DNA from: Thermoplasmata archaeon
GTDB taxonomy: Archaea; Thermoplasmatota; Thermoplasmata; WALJ01
Direction of reading: 5' to 3'
Length of the DNA: 64,000 nucleotides
Assembly (NCBI GenBank): GCA_027006785.1
Contig: JALTFR010000047.1
Coordinates: 25,494 to 89,493, forward strand
Below are positions 1 through 8,200 of this stretch, one piece after another. The notes beneath the pieces were generated by a model. That model saw only the letters and a list, made by a program, of their open reading frames with translations, made no database searches and had not been told where the DNA came from. The position numbers and the translations under genes are program-made. The number at the start of each line of letters is the position of its first letter. Position 1 is the stretch's first letter.

Positions 1-1
1 G

Positions 2-379
2 ATGTACTTTCTTGATACTGGCCTGAGAAATGCCACAGTTGGCCGCTATCCCCTGGAGCCAGAAGGCAGGCTTTTCGAGAACTATGTGCTTTCGGAACTG
101 GTCAAAATGGGCTTCGAGCCCAGATACTGGAGAACGAAGTCGAAGGCAGAGGTTGATTTCGTGGTGGAAAAGGAGGGGGAAATCGTGCCTGTGGAGGTCA
201 AGATAAATGCCGACCTCTCGAGAATAGAGCGGGGGCTGCGCTCCTTCATCGAGAAATACGAGCCTGAGAGGGCTTTAGTGGTCTCATATAAGGGAGATAA
301 GGGAATCGTGGATATGAACGGAACAGAGCTCGTATTCACGGATATCCTTGGGCTGTGGGATATGCTGGGAGATATGTAA
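2..379 (+). CDS. C-terminal part of a DUF4143-type AAA ATPase (truncated by window edge)
   Basis: The 125 visible residues match the C-terminal nuclease-like DUF4143 domain that follows an AAA ATPase module in a widespread prokaryotic family. Visible marks are FLDTGLRNA at the start, LFENYVLSEL near residue 28, and the restriction-endonuclease-like core EVDFVVEKEG followed by PVEVK near residues 50-67. The ATPase half, with its Walker motifs, would lie upstream of the window, so the ATG at the left edge is probably internal. These proteins are often linked to toxin-antitoxin-like or mobile regions, but their function is not settled. The family call is fairly firm and no role is assigned. Confidence 0.75.
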   Translation: MYFLDTGLRNATVGRYPLEPEGRLFENYVLSELVKMGFEPRYWRTKSKAEVDFVVEKEGEIVPVEVKINADLSRIERGLRSFIEKYEPERALVVSYKGDKGIVDMNGTELVFTDILGLWDMLGDM

Positions 380-422
380 GCAGATAGAGGGAACCATGAC
401 TGGAATCCCTCAAATGCCCCGC

Positions 423-617
423 TTATCTCCACCTCTTTCCCCTTGCCTTCCATTCCCTCTGCGCTACATATACGGGATAGACGAACAGCAGGATGGCCAG
501 AAATTGAGCGAGGTAGTTCAGCAATACGCTGGGATATCTCATCGAAGCATATAGGGTTATGAGGGTGAGCGCAAGCAGGCCAACCAGTATCGTGTAAAAT
601 CGCATGTCCTCACTCAT
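423..617 (-). CDS. Small two-segment membrane protein
   Basis: This gene encodes 64 residues with two hydrophobic helices, roughly residues 8-25 and 34-50, and a basic C-terminus ending in REWKARGKRWR. No family is recognised. Its start overlaps the end of the upstream membrane-protein gene by 8 bases, which argues for translational coupling as the last gene of a four-gene minus-strand operon starting at 2198. Reality rests on the overlap and on a clean membrane topology. It could be an accessory subunit of its larger neighbours. Confidence 0.6.
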   Translation of the reverse strand: MSEDMRFYTILVGLLALTLITLYASMRYPSVLLNYLAQFLAILLFVYPVYVAQREWKARGKRWR

Positions 618-1122
618 CCTTCCATTCCTCCTCTTTCAGTATAACTGCTGCTTCTTCAAATGTTTTCGCGGAAACATATGTGAAGAACAAATCGAAAATC
701 ACGATCCACCACAACCATGCATAGTTATCCGGCCAGCCCATGAAATGGAACAATACGAATAACGTGGGAGCCGCAAAAAGGACCACCAAACCCGAGATTG
801 CGAGGCCTGCCACCCATCCACCATACCTCATTGTGAGTTTCATTCCCAGCTTTCCGCCTCGCAAATCCTTCAGTCTTATCGGTTCTTCCAGTTCTTCCTT
901 GGTGAACTTTTTGGCCACTCTTTTAGCATTGCCTACAGCATTGCCTACTGATTTTTCATACATCCTGTAGAGACTGTAGGTTAGGGCGACAAGAAGTAGA
1001 ATCAAACTCAGGCATGTTCCTGTCACGGACAAAAAGTGTAGCGACAGAAAAAGGAGGACGATTGCCAGCAGAATGATTCCCGTGGAAATGATGTCGGAAC
1101 TATCAATCTCGCTGAACTTCAT
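610..1122 (-). CDS. Paralogous membrane protein, copy 3 of the cluster
   Basis: The 170-residue protein has two N-terminal membrane helices, a soluble charged stretch, then two more helices and an acidic tail. The segment EEPIRLKDLRGGKLGMKLT near residue 80 is nearly repeated in the next gene upstream, as is SAKTFEEAA near the C-terminus, so the two are recent tandem paralogues. A looser version (GDPIRWKDYL) is in the third. The family is unknown to me. The repeated amphipathic motif before the second helix pair may be an interaction surface. Thirty bases separate it from the upstream gene, consistent with one operon. Confidence 0.75.
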   Translation of the reverse strand: MKFSEIDSSDIISTGIILLAIVLLFLSLHFLSVTGTCLSLILLLVALTYSLYRMYEKSVGNAVGNAKRVAKKFTKEELEEPIRLKDLRGGKLGMKLTMRYGGWVAGLAISGLVVLFAAPTLFVLFHFMGWPDNYAWLWWIVIFDLFFTYVSAKTFEEAAVILKEEEWKDE

Positions 1123-1152
1123 TTCCCTCCCTCCTGCTCTCTTTTCAGATTC

Positions 1153-1662
1153 TCATTCATCATTCCGTCCCTCCGCTTCGATTATCGCTGCCGCTTCGTT
1201 GAAGGTCTTTGCAGAAAAATATGCAGTTTCCATCCATATTACTAACATGAAAACCCAAAAATAGCTGTCCGGGCCGTCAATGAAATAGAACAGCACGAAC
1301 AACAAAGGGACTGCGAGAAGAGTCCCCACGCCCACGGTTGCTAGGGCTGCCACATAAGGCCCGTGTCTTATTGTGAGTTTCATGCCTGCCTTCCATCCTC
1401 TGAGGTCGTTCAACCTTATCGGTTCTTTCAGTTCCTCTTTGGTGAATTCTCTGGCAATGTTCTTCGCATTGTGTCTTATCCTTTCCTTGGTACTGTAAGG
1501 ATTGCGATACCACGCATAAAGGCCGGCGACGAAAAATAGAATTGAACTCACGCATATTCCGGCCAGAAAGTCAAAGTACGCCGAGAGAAAGAAGACAAGA
1601 AGGATTGTCAGAAAAACCGCTCCGAAAACGATGACCGCTCTGTCTGTCCCATTGTGCTTCAT
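1153..1662 (-). CDS. Paralogous membrane protein, copy 2 of the cluster
   Basis: This 169-residue protein is the close tandem paralogue of the following gene. It shares KEPIRLNDLRG, GMKLTIRHGP and SAKTFNEAAA at matching positions, and the same order of two helices, soluble linker, two helices and charged tail. Its ATG overlaps the end of the upstream gene by four bases. No known domain is recognised. Tandem amplification of a small membrane protein suggests either dosage or diversification, such as hetero-oligomer formation, but the sequence does not show which. Confidence 0.75.
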   Translation of the reverse strand: MKHNGTDRAVIVFGAVFLTILLVFFLSAYFDFLAGICVSSILFFVAGLYAWYRNPYSTKERIRHNAKNIAREFTKEELKEPIRLNDLRGWKAGMKLTIRHGPYVAALATVGVGTLLAVPLLFVLFYFIDGPDSYFWVFMLVIWMETAYFSAKTFNEAAAIIEAEGRNDE

Positions 1663-2198
1663 TTCCCTCCCTCCTGCTCGCTCCTCTCCTTTTCAAGTAT
1701 CCGGAGAGCGCGTTCGTATGTCCTTTTCTTTAAATAGATTGTCAGCGAATAATTTATTATAAACAACACGATCATGATTGTGGCGGGTTCGTATATGGCC
1801 TCCACTCCTTGCAGATATAGACCTATGAAGAATGTTGCTATGAAGGGCGAAGAATATATGAAAAATAGTATCAGACATGCTTTTTTGACCCCTATTCGCG
1901 GAACCACGGAACTTATGTCGGCGTGCAGAAGGTAATCCTTCCATCTGATCGGGTCACCCGGATTCCTTTCCTTCATCTTCTTGGCCATGTCATAGACCTC
2001 GTACTCCGGGCGGAGCGAACCGCCGAAAATGAGGATGATGAATGCCACCATAAGAATGAATATTACTATAAGGGATACCAGACAGAACAGGCTTCCCCAT
2101 CCAAAGAACATTGGAAGAAGTATGACCAGAATTATCGCCGCTATGGCGAGCGCCTTCAGGTTCTCCCTCATCTTGGGTGATTTCCATTTTCCAGCCAT
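1659..2198 (-). CDS. Paralogous membrane protein, first gene of the cluster
   Basis: The 179-residue product keeps the plan of its two downstream paralogues: two helices near residues 14-60, then GDPIRWKDYL near residue 96, two further helices, and the tail KKRTYERALRILEKE, which corresponds to SAKTFEEAA in the others. It is the most diverged of the three. As the first gene of the operon it is served by the AT-rich element at 2219-2228, which also faces rtcA in the other direction. Function unknown. Confidence 0.7.
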   Translation of the reverse strand: MAGKWKSPKMRENLKALAIAAIILVILLPMFFGWGSLFCLVSLIVIFILMVAFIILIFGGSLRPEYEVYDMAKKMKERNPGDPIRWKDYLLHADISSVVPRIGVKKACLILFFIYSSPFIATFFIGLYLQGVEAIYEPATIMIVLFIINYSLTIYLKKRTYERALRILEKERSEQEGGK

Positions 2199-2218
2199 CG
2201 TGCATATATTGAAATAGT

Positions 2219-2228
2219 ATTTTTAAAT
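2219..2228. promoter_or_regulatory. Shared TATA region between divergent genes
   Basis: The sequence TTTTTAAAT lies 28-37 bases before the rtcA start codon and 21-30 bases before the start of the minus-strand membrane-protein operon. It is close to symmetrical, so one TATA element could serve both directions. Spacing implies very short or absent leaders on both transcripts. Confidence 0.5.
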
Positions 2229-2255
2229 CTTTCTTCCATCACCTATTTCTACTCC

Positions 2256-3269
2256 ATGCGATTCATTCCCGTGATAGAGATAGACGGTTCAATGGGCGAG
2301 GGCGGAGGCCAGATACTCAGGAACGCTCTCTCCCTTTCCCTTATCCTGAACGAGCCCGTTCGGATAACTAAGATAAGGGCGAAGAGGCCGAAGCCGGGTC
2401 TGAAACCACAGCATCTGACATCGGTCAGAGCGCTCTCCGATATCGGGAATGCTGAGGTGAAAGGAGCGAAGATGGGTTCCATCGATCTTGAGTTCACACC
2501 CTCCGGGATAAATGGAGGCGAGTATGTCTTCGATACGGGCACGGCTGGAAGCATAACCCTCATGATACAGGCGATCCTGCCCCCTCTTCTGATGGCCCCA
2601 TCTCCTTCTGAGGTACTTCTGAAGGGAGGCACTGATGTGAAGTGGTCTCCTCCTGCCGATTATGCGAAGAATGTCTTTCTGAGCGCTCTATCCCGCATGG
2701 GCGCCCGTGTTGAAATGGAGGTTCTGAAAAGAGGTTATTACCCGAAGGGAGGCGGCGAGGTTCTGCTGAAGGTCTGGCCCTCGAAACTGCGCTCCCTTGA
2801 GCTCGTGGGCTCCTGGCCCTCAGAGGTGGATGGCATCGTGCACTGCTCCGGCCTTCCCGAGCATGTGCCTTCGAGGATAAGGAAAGCCTCTTTGAAGGAA
2901 CTGATAGACATTGAAACGAAGATATCCATTTCCTGTTCCGAATCCCTCTCTCCCGGCACTGGCATAGTTCTCCGGTCATCCGGAGATGACCATGTGATAG
3001 GCGCTGACGCATTGGGTGAAAGAGGCCTGCCCTCAGAAAAGGTGGGGGAGAGCGCTGCGCTCCGCCTGAAGAAATCCTTTGGATACGGCGTTGACGAGCA
3101 TCTTGCGGACCAGTTACTTATCTATCTCTCAATGGCAGGGGGAAGAATTGAGGCTCCTGTTATCAGTTCTCACACGGAAACAGGGATGGAACTGATATCC
3201 ATGATGACGGGCGGAGAGTTCGAGGTGCATGAGGAGGACGGGTTCGTCATAGAGGCGAAAAAGGCTTAA
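2256..3269 (+). CDS. rtcA: RNA 3'-terminal phosphate cyclase
   Basis: RtcA converts RNA 3'-phosphate ends to 2',3'-cyclic phosphates using ATP through an enzyme-AMP intermediate. At 337 residues it has the normal family length. The signature GEGGGQILRNAL lies near residues 15-26, QHLTSVRAL follows near residue 52, and the expected adenylated histidine is in SSHTETGMEL at about residue 306. The ATG chosen puts the first strand (IPVIEIDG) at the N-terminus as usual, about 28 bases after a TATA element, so the message is nearly leaderless. In archaea the gene is usually monocistronic, as here. A box C/D RNA gene begins right after it. Confidence 0.95.
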   Translation: MRFIPVIEIDGSMGEGGGQILRNALSLSLILNEPVRITKIRAKRPKPGLKPQHLTSVRALSDIGNAEVKGAKMGSIDLEFTPSGINGGEYVFDTGTAGSITLMIQAILPPLLMAPSPSEVLLKGGTDVKWSPPADYAKNVFLSALSRMGARVEMEVLKRGYYPKGGGEVLLKVWPSKLRSLELVGSWPSEVDGIVHCSGLPEHVPSRIRKASLKELIDIETKISISCSESLSPGTGIVLRSSGDDHVIGADALGERGLPSEKVGESAALRLKKSFGYGVDEHLADQLLIYLSMAGGRIEAPVISSHTETGMELISMMTGGEFEVHEEDGFVIEAKKA

Positions 3270-3271
3270 AT
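3264..3271 (+). promoter_or_regulatory. TATA box for the box C/D RNA at 3292
   Basis: GCTTAAAT overlaps the rtcA stop codon and lies about 27 bases before the first base of the predicted guide RNA, which is the spacing expected for an archaeal TATA box and start site. Confidence 0.55.
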
Positions 3272-3291
3272 GGAGCCTCGCATTCCGGTAT

Positions 3292-3351
3292 GCCGCGATG
3301 ATGACAATTCGTGAAGCTGAAAGATGATGACTGATGGGCGAACTGAGCGGC
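3292..3351 (+). ncRNA. Box C/D guide RNA (2'-O-methylation guide)
   Basis: All parts of an archaeal C/D sRNA are present in order. A 5-base terminal stem GCCGC (3292-3296) pairs with GCGGC (3347-3351). Box C is ATGATGA at 3298, followed by a 12-base guide CAATTCGTGAAG and D' CTGA at 3317. A 3-base spacer leads to C' ATGATGA at 3324, then the 12-base guide CTGATGGGCGAA and box D CTGA at 3343. Both guides have the 12-base length typical of archaea. Such RNAs assemble with L7Ae, Nop5 and fibrillarin to methylate rRNA or tRNA at the base paired five positions upstream of D or D'. From memory, the second guide can pair with the conserved TTCGCCCATTA of archaeal 23S rRNA next to the A loop. That target is inference. 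Confidence 0.88.
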
Positions 3352-3411
3352 TTTATACCCTCTTTCCCGGGTTTTTGCAGGAAATAGCGCTGGGCGATTC
3401 TCTTCAAAAAG

Positions 3412-3419
3412 TTTATATA
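3412..3419 (+). promoter_or_regulatory. TATA box of the RRM gene
   Basis: TTTATATA is a strong archaeal TATA box. A start site about 25 bases on leaves a leader of roughly 50 bases ending in GGAAGTGAG just before the ATG at 3491. A small inverted repeat (ATAC GAAA GTAT) follows directly and could be a binding site. Confidence 0.6.
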
Positions 3420-3490
3420 CTATACGAAAGTATGAGTTTTACTCCCAAACATGAAAAGGTTCGCTTTTTCGTGGGAAAGGAAGTGAGAAA

Positions 3491-3736
3491 ATGGATATAT
3501 ACGTAGGAAATCTGTCATACGACGCAACAGAAGATGACCTCAAGAAGGTCTTTGAAGAGTTTGGAGAGATCGAAGCCGTGAAAATAATAACGGATAGATA
3601 CTCCGGAAGGTCCAAGGGATTCGGATTCGTTACAATGTCTAACGAGGAAGAGGCCAGGGCCGCAATAGATGCCCTCAACGGAAAAGAGATGATGGGCAGA
3701 GAGATCAAGGTCAATGAAGCAAGACCCAGAATGTAA
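3491..3736 (+). CDS. Single-RRM RNA-binding protein
   Basis: The 81 residues form one complete RNA recognition motif. RNP2 is IYVGNL at residues 3-8 and RNP1 is KGFGFVTM near residues 41-48, with the aromatic residues that stack on RNA. There is no glycine-rich tail. Stand-alone RRM proteins are common in bacteria such as cyanobacteria, where several are cold induced, but rare in archaea, and this one reads like that group. It has its own promoter and a purine-rich ribosome-binding site. The likely role is RNA chaperone or mRNA binding. Confidence 0.9.
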   Translation: MDIYVGNLSYDATEDDLKKVFEEFGEIEAVKIITDRYSGRSKGFGFVTMSNEEEARAAIDALNGKEMMGREIKVNEARPRM

Positions 3737-3840
3737 TTCTGGTTTCATTTCCCGAGATTACTGAAAACCCTTTAATTTCATTCCTTATTTTCCCTGTGCT
3801 TTTTCCTCAAAAACCTCTGGCTGGAGCTGTTATGAGGGTC

Positions 3841-3870
3841 TCATTTGAGTGCACTCAATCTCTCAAATGA
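3841..3870. repeat. Nested inverted repeat in intergenic DNA
   Basis: TCATTTGAG (3841-3849) pairs with CTCAAATGA (3862-3870) as a 9-base hairpin with a 12-base loop. Inside the same stretch TTGAGTGCACTCAA (3845-3858) is a perfect 14-base palindrome, so two exclusive folds compete. It could be a protein-binding site, a terminator-like fold after the RRM gene, or part of an unrecognised small RNA. The rest of 3737-3970 shows no gene. Confidence 0.5.
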
Positions 3871-3970
3871 TCTTTCTTGATTTTTCAGACATGTCCGGAT
3901 ATGGAGAGTTGAAGAGCCCTTCCCTGTGATGGCGTCTCCGAGATCCAGAAAAATCTTCCGGGCTTCCATG

Positions 3971-4106
3971 CTCAAGATTTAAAAGTCACATGACATTGCC
4001 GCACAGAAGGCCGGGATAGCCAAGTCAGGTCAACACGCACTTTCCTTCGGAAAGGCTTGCTCGCAGAATTCCTGCGAAATTCTGCTCGAGGCGGCAGACT
4101 CAAGAT
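3971..4106 (+). pseudogene. Upstream partial copy of tRNA-Leu with its promoter and a D-loop insert
   Basis: This is the first unit of a 128-bp tandem duplication. It carries the same TATA sequence (CTCAAGATTTAAAAG at 3971 and again at 4099) and the same 5' half (4010-4033) as the intact tRNA-Leu, at identical spacing. In the D loop it has a 55-base insert (4034-4088) made largely of two hairpins (CTTTCC/GGAAAG and GCAGAATT/AATTCTGC). It then rejoins tRNA sequence through the anticodon loop (4089-4106) and stops where the second promoter begins. CTCAAGAT occurs both in the promoter and across the anticodon, which explains how recombination could have made the duplication. It may be dead, or may give a half-tRNA transcript. 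Confidence 0.7.
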
Positions 4107-4112
4107 TTAAAA
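4105..4112 (+). promoter_or_regulatory. TATA box of tRNA-Leu
   Basis: ATTTAAAA sits 26-33 bases before the first base of the intact tRNA-Leu and is part of the duplicated promoter element. Confidence 0.6.
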
Positions 4113-4137
4113 GCGAGAATATGTTTCCACACAGAAG

Positions 4138-4221
4138 GCCGGGATAGCCAAGTCAGGTCAAAGGCGGCAGACTCAAGATCTGTTCCTCAGTGGTTCGCCG
4201 GTTCAAATCCGGCTCCCGGCA
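4138..4221 (+). tRNA. tRNA-Leu (anticodon CAA)
   Basis: The 84-base cloverleaf closes fully. The acceptor pairs GCCGGGA with TCCCGGC and the discriminator is A. The anticodon loop is CTCAAGA, giving CAA for UUG codons. There is a long class II variable arm as expected for leucine, and the T arm is GCCGG TTCAAAT CCGGC. No CCA is encoded. No intron is needed. It is the downstream, intact unit of a tandem duplication. Confidence 0.95.
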
Positions 4222-4236
4222 CTTTGTTCTATCTTA

Positions 4237-5226
4237 TCATTCCATATGGCCATAGGATGCCAGCGCCTCTATCAGGATGTTGTGCCTTTTCTGCTGTATG
4301 AAACGGTTGTTCACTATGACATCCAGGACATCCACCTTCCTGCCCTCTGCAGTGTACTGGAGCGCTCTCTTTGTTAGAAAAAATGCTGTGGGGTCGTTGT
4401 TAAAGCTCTTAGAGTCTATCAGAGTGGCCTCAGCACAGCCCTTTACCCATTCTATGATGTGCCTGGGGTATGCCACCTCACGAGCAGTTCCCTCCGTGCA
4501 TACCTCGACTTCATCCTTCAACAGCCCTATGAACGGGGTGTTGTTCTCGAATATGGCTATCGGCCTCTGCTCCTGGAACCTCGCAACTCTCAGAAGAAGG
4601 GCGAAGGACTTCCCAGATATCTTTTCCTTCTCCATCCTGCTTGCACACATCTCCGCAAAGTGTATCATGTTTCCCTGATCTCTCTTTATCAAGACCGTGT
4701 CCTCGCTTATGCCTTCAAGGTCGCTGAGAAGTATGTTTCTCTCCCTGAGACCCTCCGTTATGGGTACAAATATGAATATCGTGTTTCTGTCCTCAACCGA
4801 GCTATTTACTACAGAATAAACCAGCATATCCATCCATCTTGAGCCCTCCCTTTCCTTGGAATACTCCGCAGGTGCACCGATCTCATCCCTTCCCTCCACC
4901 CCCAGATCCACCTTTGCCTTTATGGTCTCCATGTTGAAAAGCTGCTTCTTTATGAATGGCTCTGCCAGTTTTATCTGCCATTCAAGGTTCTCAAGCCTGA
5001 TGGAAAGGTCTGCCAGGGCCCGGGAATGGCTCTGTTCGCGCTCTTCATACTTTTTTTTCTCCTTTTTCAGGCGCTCCACTTCGTCTTCAAGCTCCTTCCT
5101 GCCCATTATCGAAAGCGGAACTAAAATCGGGATACCTGTAAGTATATATGAGAGAAGGGCGACTACCAGTATGAGCATGGCATATGTGACATACGCGACA
5201 TACGCGGGCCTAAAGCCTGAACTCAT
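4237..5226 (-). CDS. Membrane-anchored coiled-coil protein of unknown function
   Basis: The 329-residue protein has one N-terminal membrane helix (about residues 13-40), then a highly charged coiled coil (KELEDEVERLKKEKKKYEE) near residues 43-90, and a mixed alpha/beta C-terminal domain of about 200 residues that I do not recognise. The start was placed at MSSGFRPAY (5226). The longer frame adds 29 basic residues lying inside the preceding gene, while this start gives a 17-base overlap with it. The overlap with the giant TPR gene suggests the two work together, perhaps with this protein tethering a TPR scaffold to the membrane. That is inference. Confidence 0.7.
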   Translation of the reverse strand: MSSGFRPAYVAYVTYAMLILVVALLSYILTGIPILVPLSIMGRKELEDEVERLKKEKKKYEEREQSHSRALADLSIRLENLEWQIKLAEPFIKKQLFNMETIKAKVDLGVEGRDEIGAPAEYSKEREGSRWMDMLVYSVVNSSVEDRNTIFIFVPITEGLRERNILLSDLEGISEDTVLIKRDQGNMIHFAEMCASRMEKEKISGKSFALLLRVARFQEQRPIAIFENNTPFIGLLKDEVEVCTEGTAREVAYPRHIIEWVKGCAEATLIDSKSFNNDPTAFFLTKRALQYTAEGRKVDVLDVIVNNRFIQQKRHNILIEALASYGHME

Positions 5227-8200
5227 CGTCCTCCTCCGGTGCCGCATTTTCCCTGCCCTCTTCCAGCAGGGCTGCAAGAAGTTCGTCGTCCTTTTTGCCT
5301 TTCTCGGCATCATCCTCTACGGGCTTTTTCTTCGGCTGCCGGGCCTCTTTCACCTCCTTCTTTTCCTTTGTGCCTCCCTTTTTCTTCTCAGGATGCAGGG
5401 GCTTTCCACAGTATGGGCAGTAATCGTGGGTGGCCTCGCATTCGGGGCACATGGATACTCCGCAGTCGTGCATATATTCGGTCAGCTTTCCGCAGAACAC
5501 ACAGTGCTCGTCATCAAGGTCTATGTCCTCCTTTCTCAGGAATCTTGATTCCGACAGGGCTTTTTTCTGGTGTGCTGAGAGTTCCTCCGGGCTGACCCTC
5601 ATCTCCTCATAGCTCTCTCCGTCGAAGACCTTCATCGCGGCCAGCACCTGTCTCGCACGATAGGGGCCGACATTCAGATGTTCCATTATGCTGTAAAGGT
5701 CCCTCTGCTCGGGCGGCAGAGACAGTGCCTCTTTGACGAGCTCCTCCACCGACCTCTCGTCCGTATCTGCGCTAATATCCATCCTGTTGACCTCTGCGAT
5801 ATACTGTACGATTCTTTTTGCGGATTTAAGATCCATATCTGGATATGTGGCGACCACATCGGATAGCCTTATTCCGCTGCGCTCCAGCCCTCTTCTGTTT
5901 CTTTTCAGAGCATGAAGGATAAGGTCTCTAGAATAGCGCTCGTATCTTTCGATGTTCCGGTCAGAGAGAGAGGAGAATGAGAAAGTCTCGTTTTGCTCTA
6001 TGTATTCCGTTACCTCGTCTATACTGTTAAGCGGTACACCGCAATACTTGAAAATCTCCTCCTTGCTTGGCGCCCTTCCTCTTTCATACTCGAATTTAAG
6101 GACCTTTCTGGCATATTCGTCTATCTTTCTCCTGTGCTTTTCCTTTCTGGCGGCTTCCATGGCCTCACTGGCCTCCGTATAATTCGGGTCAATGGAGAGG
6201 GCGTTTTTGTAGCTCCTTATCGCATTATCGAATCTTTGCATATTTGAAAGCAGGTCTCCTTTGGCCTTCCATATCTCCTTTTCCGACCTTTTCAGTCCGA
6301 GAGCATAGTCATAGCACTTCAGTGCCTCGCTGTTCCTCCCGGCACTTTGAAGGGCCTGCCCCCTGTACTTCCATGCATCGGGGTCATCTCTGTTTATCTT
6401 GATGGCGTGCTCGAAGGCCGACGCTGCCCTTTCGTATTCCTTTATTTTCATCAAGGCAGTTCCATAGGCCTTCCAGAGGCCTGCATCGTCGGATTTCAGT
6501 CTTGTTGCCTTTGCATAGACCTTTACAGCTTCGCCCCATCTTTCTATTTCTGAGTATATCTCTCCTGCGAGCGCCCAGTATTCCGCCTTATTCCTGTCCT
6601 TGCTTATGGCCTTTTTAAGGGCCCTCAATGCATCTTCGTGGACCCCTGCACGATAAAGAAGATCTGCTTTGGTATAGAGAAGCCCGTGGTCCTCATCATC
6701 TATTCCAAGTGCCCGGTCTATTGCTTCCAGGGCCTCTTCATTCATACCCAGTTTCTGCAGTGAGTTGGCGAGGTTTACCCAGTATTCCTTTTTGTCCCTC
6801 TCTATCTCCACTGCAGCTCTGAACTCTGCAGCAGCACCTTCATAATCCACTATGGCCATAAGTGATTTTCCTCTTTTATTGTGTGTTTCTGCCCTTTCAG
6901 CCAGTTGCAGAGCCCGACTGTAGGCCTCTGCTGCTTCATCGCTTTTTCCGAGTTTCTCCAGAGTGTCTCCAAGCAGCTCCCACATTTCATGATCCTCTTT
7001 GTCCAGCGTCAGGAGCTTTTTCAGGTGCTTTACGGCCGATTCATTTTCTCCGGCCTCTATCTCAGCTATTGCCAGGTCTTTCCATGTTTCGCTGTTGTTC
7101 GGGTCCATCTTAAGTATGGCCCTGCAGTACTCCATGACCTTTTTGTTATCCTTCATCTTCTTTACGAGCTCCTTTGCCTCTATCCACGCGAGTATGTCCT
7201 TCGGGTCAAGTTTAAGGGCCTTTCTGTATGCCAGATACGCATCGTCATAATCTCCCAATTCAACACATGCCCTTGCCTTCTCCACCCATGCATCCCTGTC
7301 CTTAACATCCAGATCCAGAATTCGGTCACACGTCCTCTTTACTTCGGCATAATCTCCAAGCGCCTTTGCCACATCTTTCTTCTTTCTCAGGAGTTCTGTG
7401 TCTTTCGGGTCCATCCTGAGTGCTTCTTTGTATGCCTTCATTGCCTCTTCCAGCTTCCCCATCTTCTCAAGACTGTCTCCCATCCGCATGTACGCAAATC
7501 TGTTCTTTCTATTGTAAAGTATGGCCTTTTCGAATGAGACCACCGCGTCCGCGTGTCTCTCAAGGGTGGCCATGACACAGCCTCTTCCATACCATGCGTC
7601 CGCATCCTTGGGCATTAGCTTGATGGCTCTTTCATATGCTATTAAGGCCTCTTCATATCGGCCAAGAGCCTCTAGCACCGCTCCTTTGCTGTACCATATG
7701 CTGCCGTCCTTTCCATCGCGTCTGAGTGCCTCTTCATACGAGTTCAGAGCTTCCTCCAGCAATCCCATCCTCTGCTCCACACCTCCCTTTGCCTTCCATA
7801 GCTTTGAGTGGTCGCGAATCTCGAGTGCGGCCCTGTAATCCTCGAGCGCTTCCTCGTCCCGTCCGAGAGCCTCCAGAAGTTTTCCTCGGTGATAGAGAGC
7901 GTCTGCATTATCCTCTTTCGGAGGCAGAGCTATTGCCTTCCCGTAGGCCTCCACCGCCTCTTCTTTCCTATCCATGCGCTCCAGAGCATATGCACGGTCA
8001 TAATGCGTGGATTTGTCCTGCGGATCTATGTTTATTATGGCATCGCAGATCTGCACCACTTCAGGATATCTCTTGAGCTTTTTCAGGCATTCTTTCCTCC
8101 TGACAAGCGCTTTCAGATGGTCCGGTTCAATCTCTATGGCACGAGCATAGGCTTTGTCAGCCATGGAATATTTTCCTGTCTTCTCCAGAGCCACCCCCCT

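Noticed and set aside
3324..3506. 60-codon frame starting at 3324
   Set aside because: Its start is box C' of the C/D RNA and its end overlaps the RRM gene in another phase.
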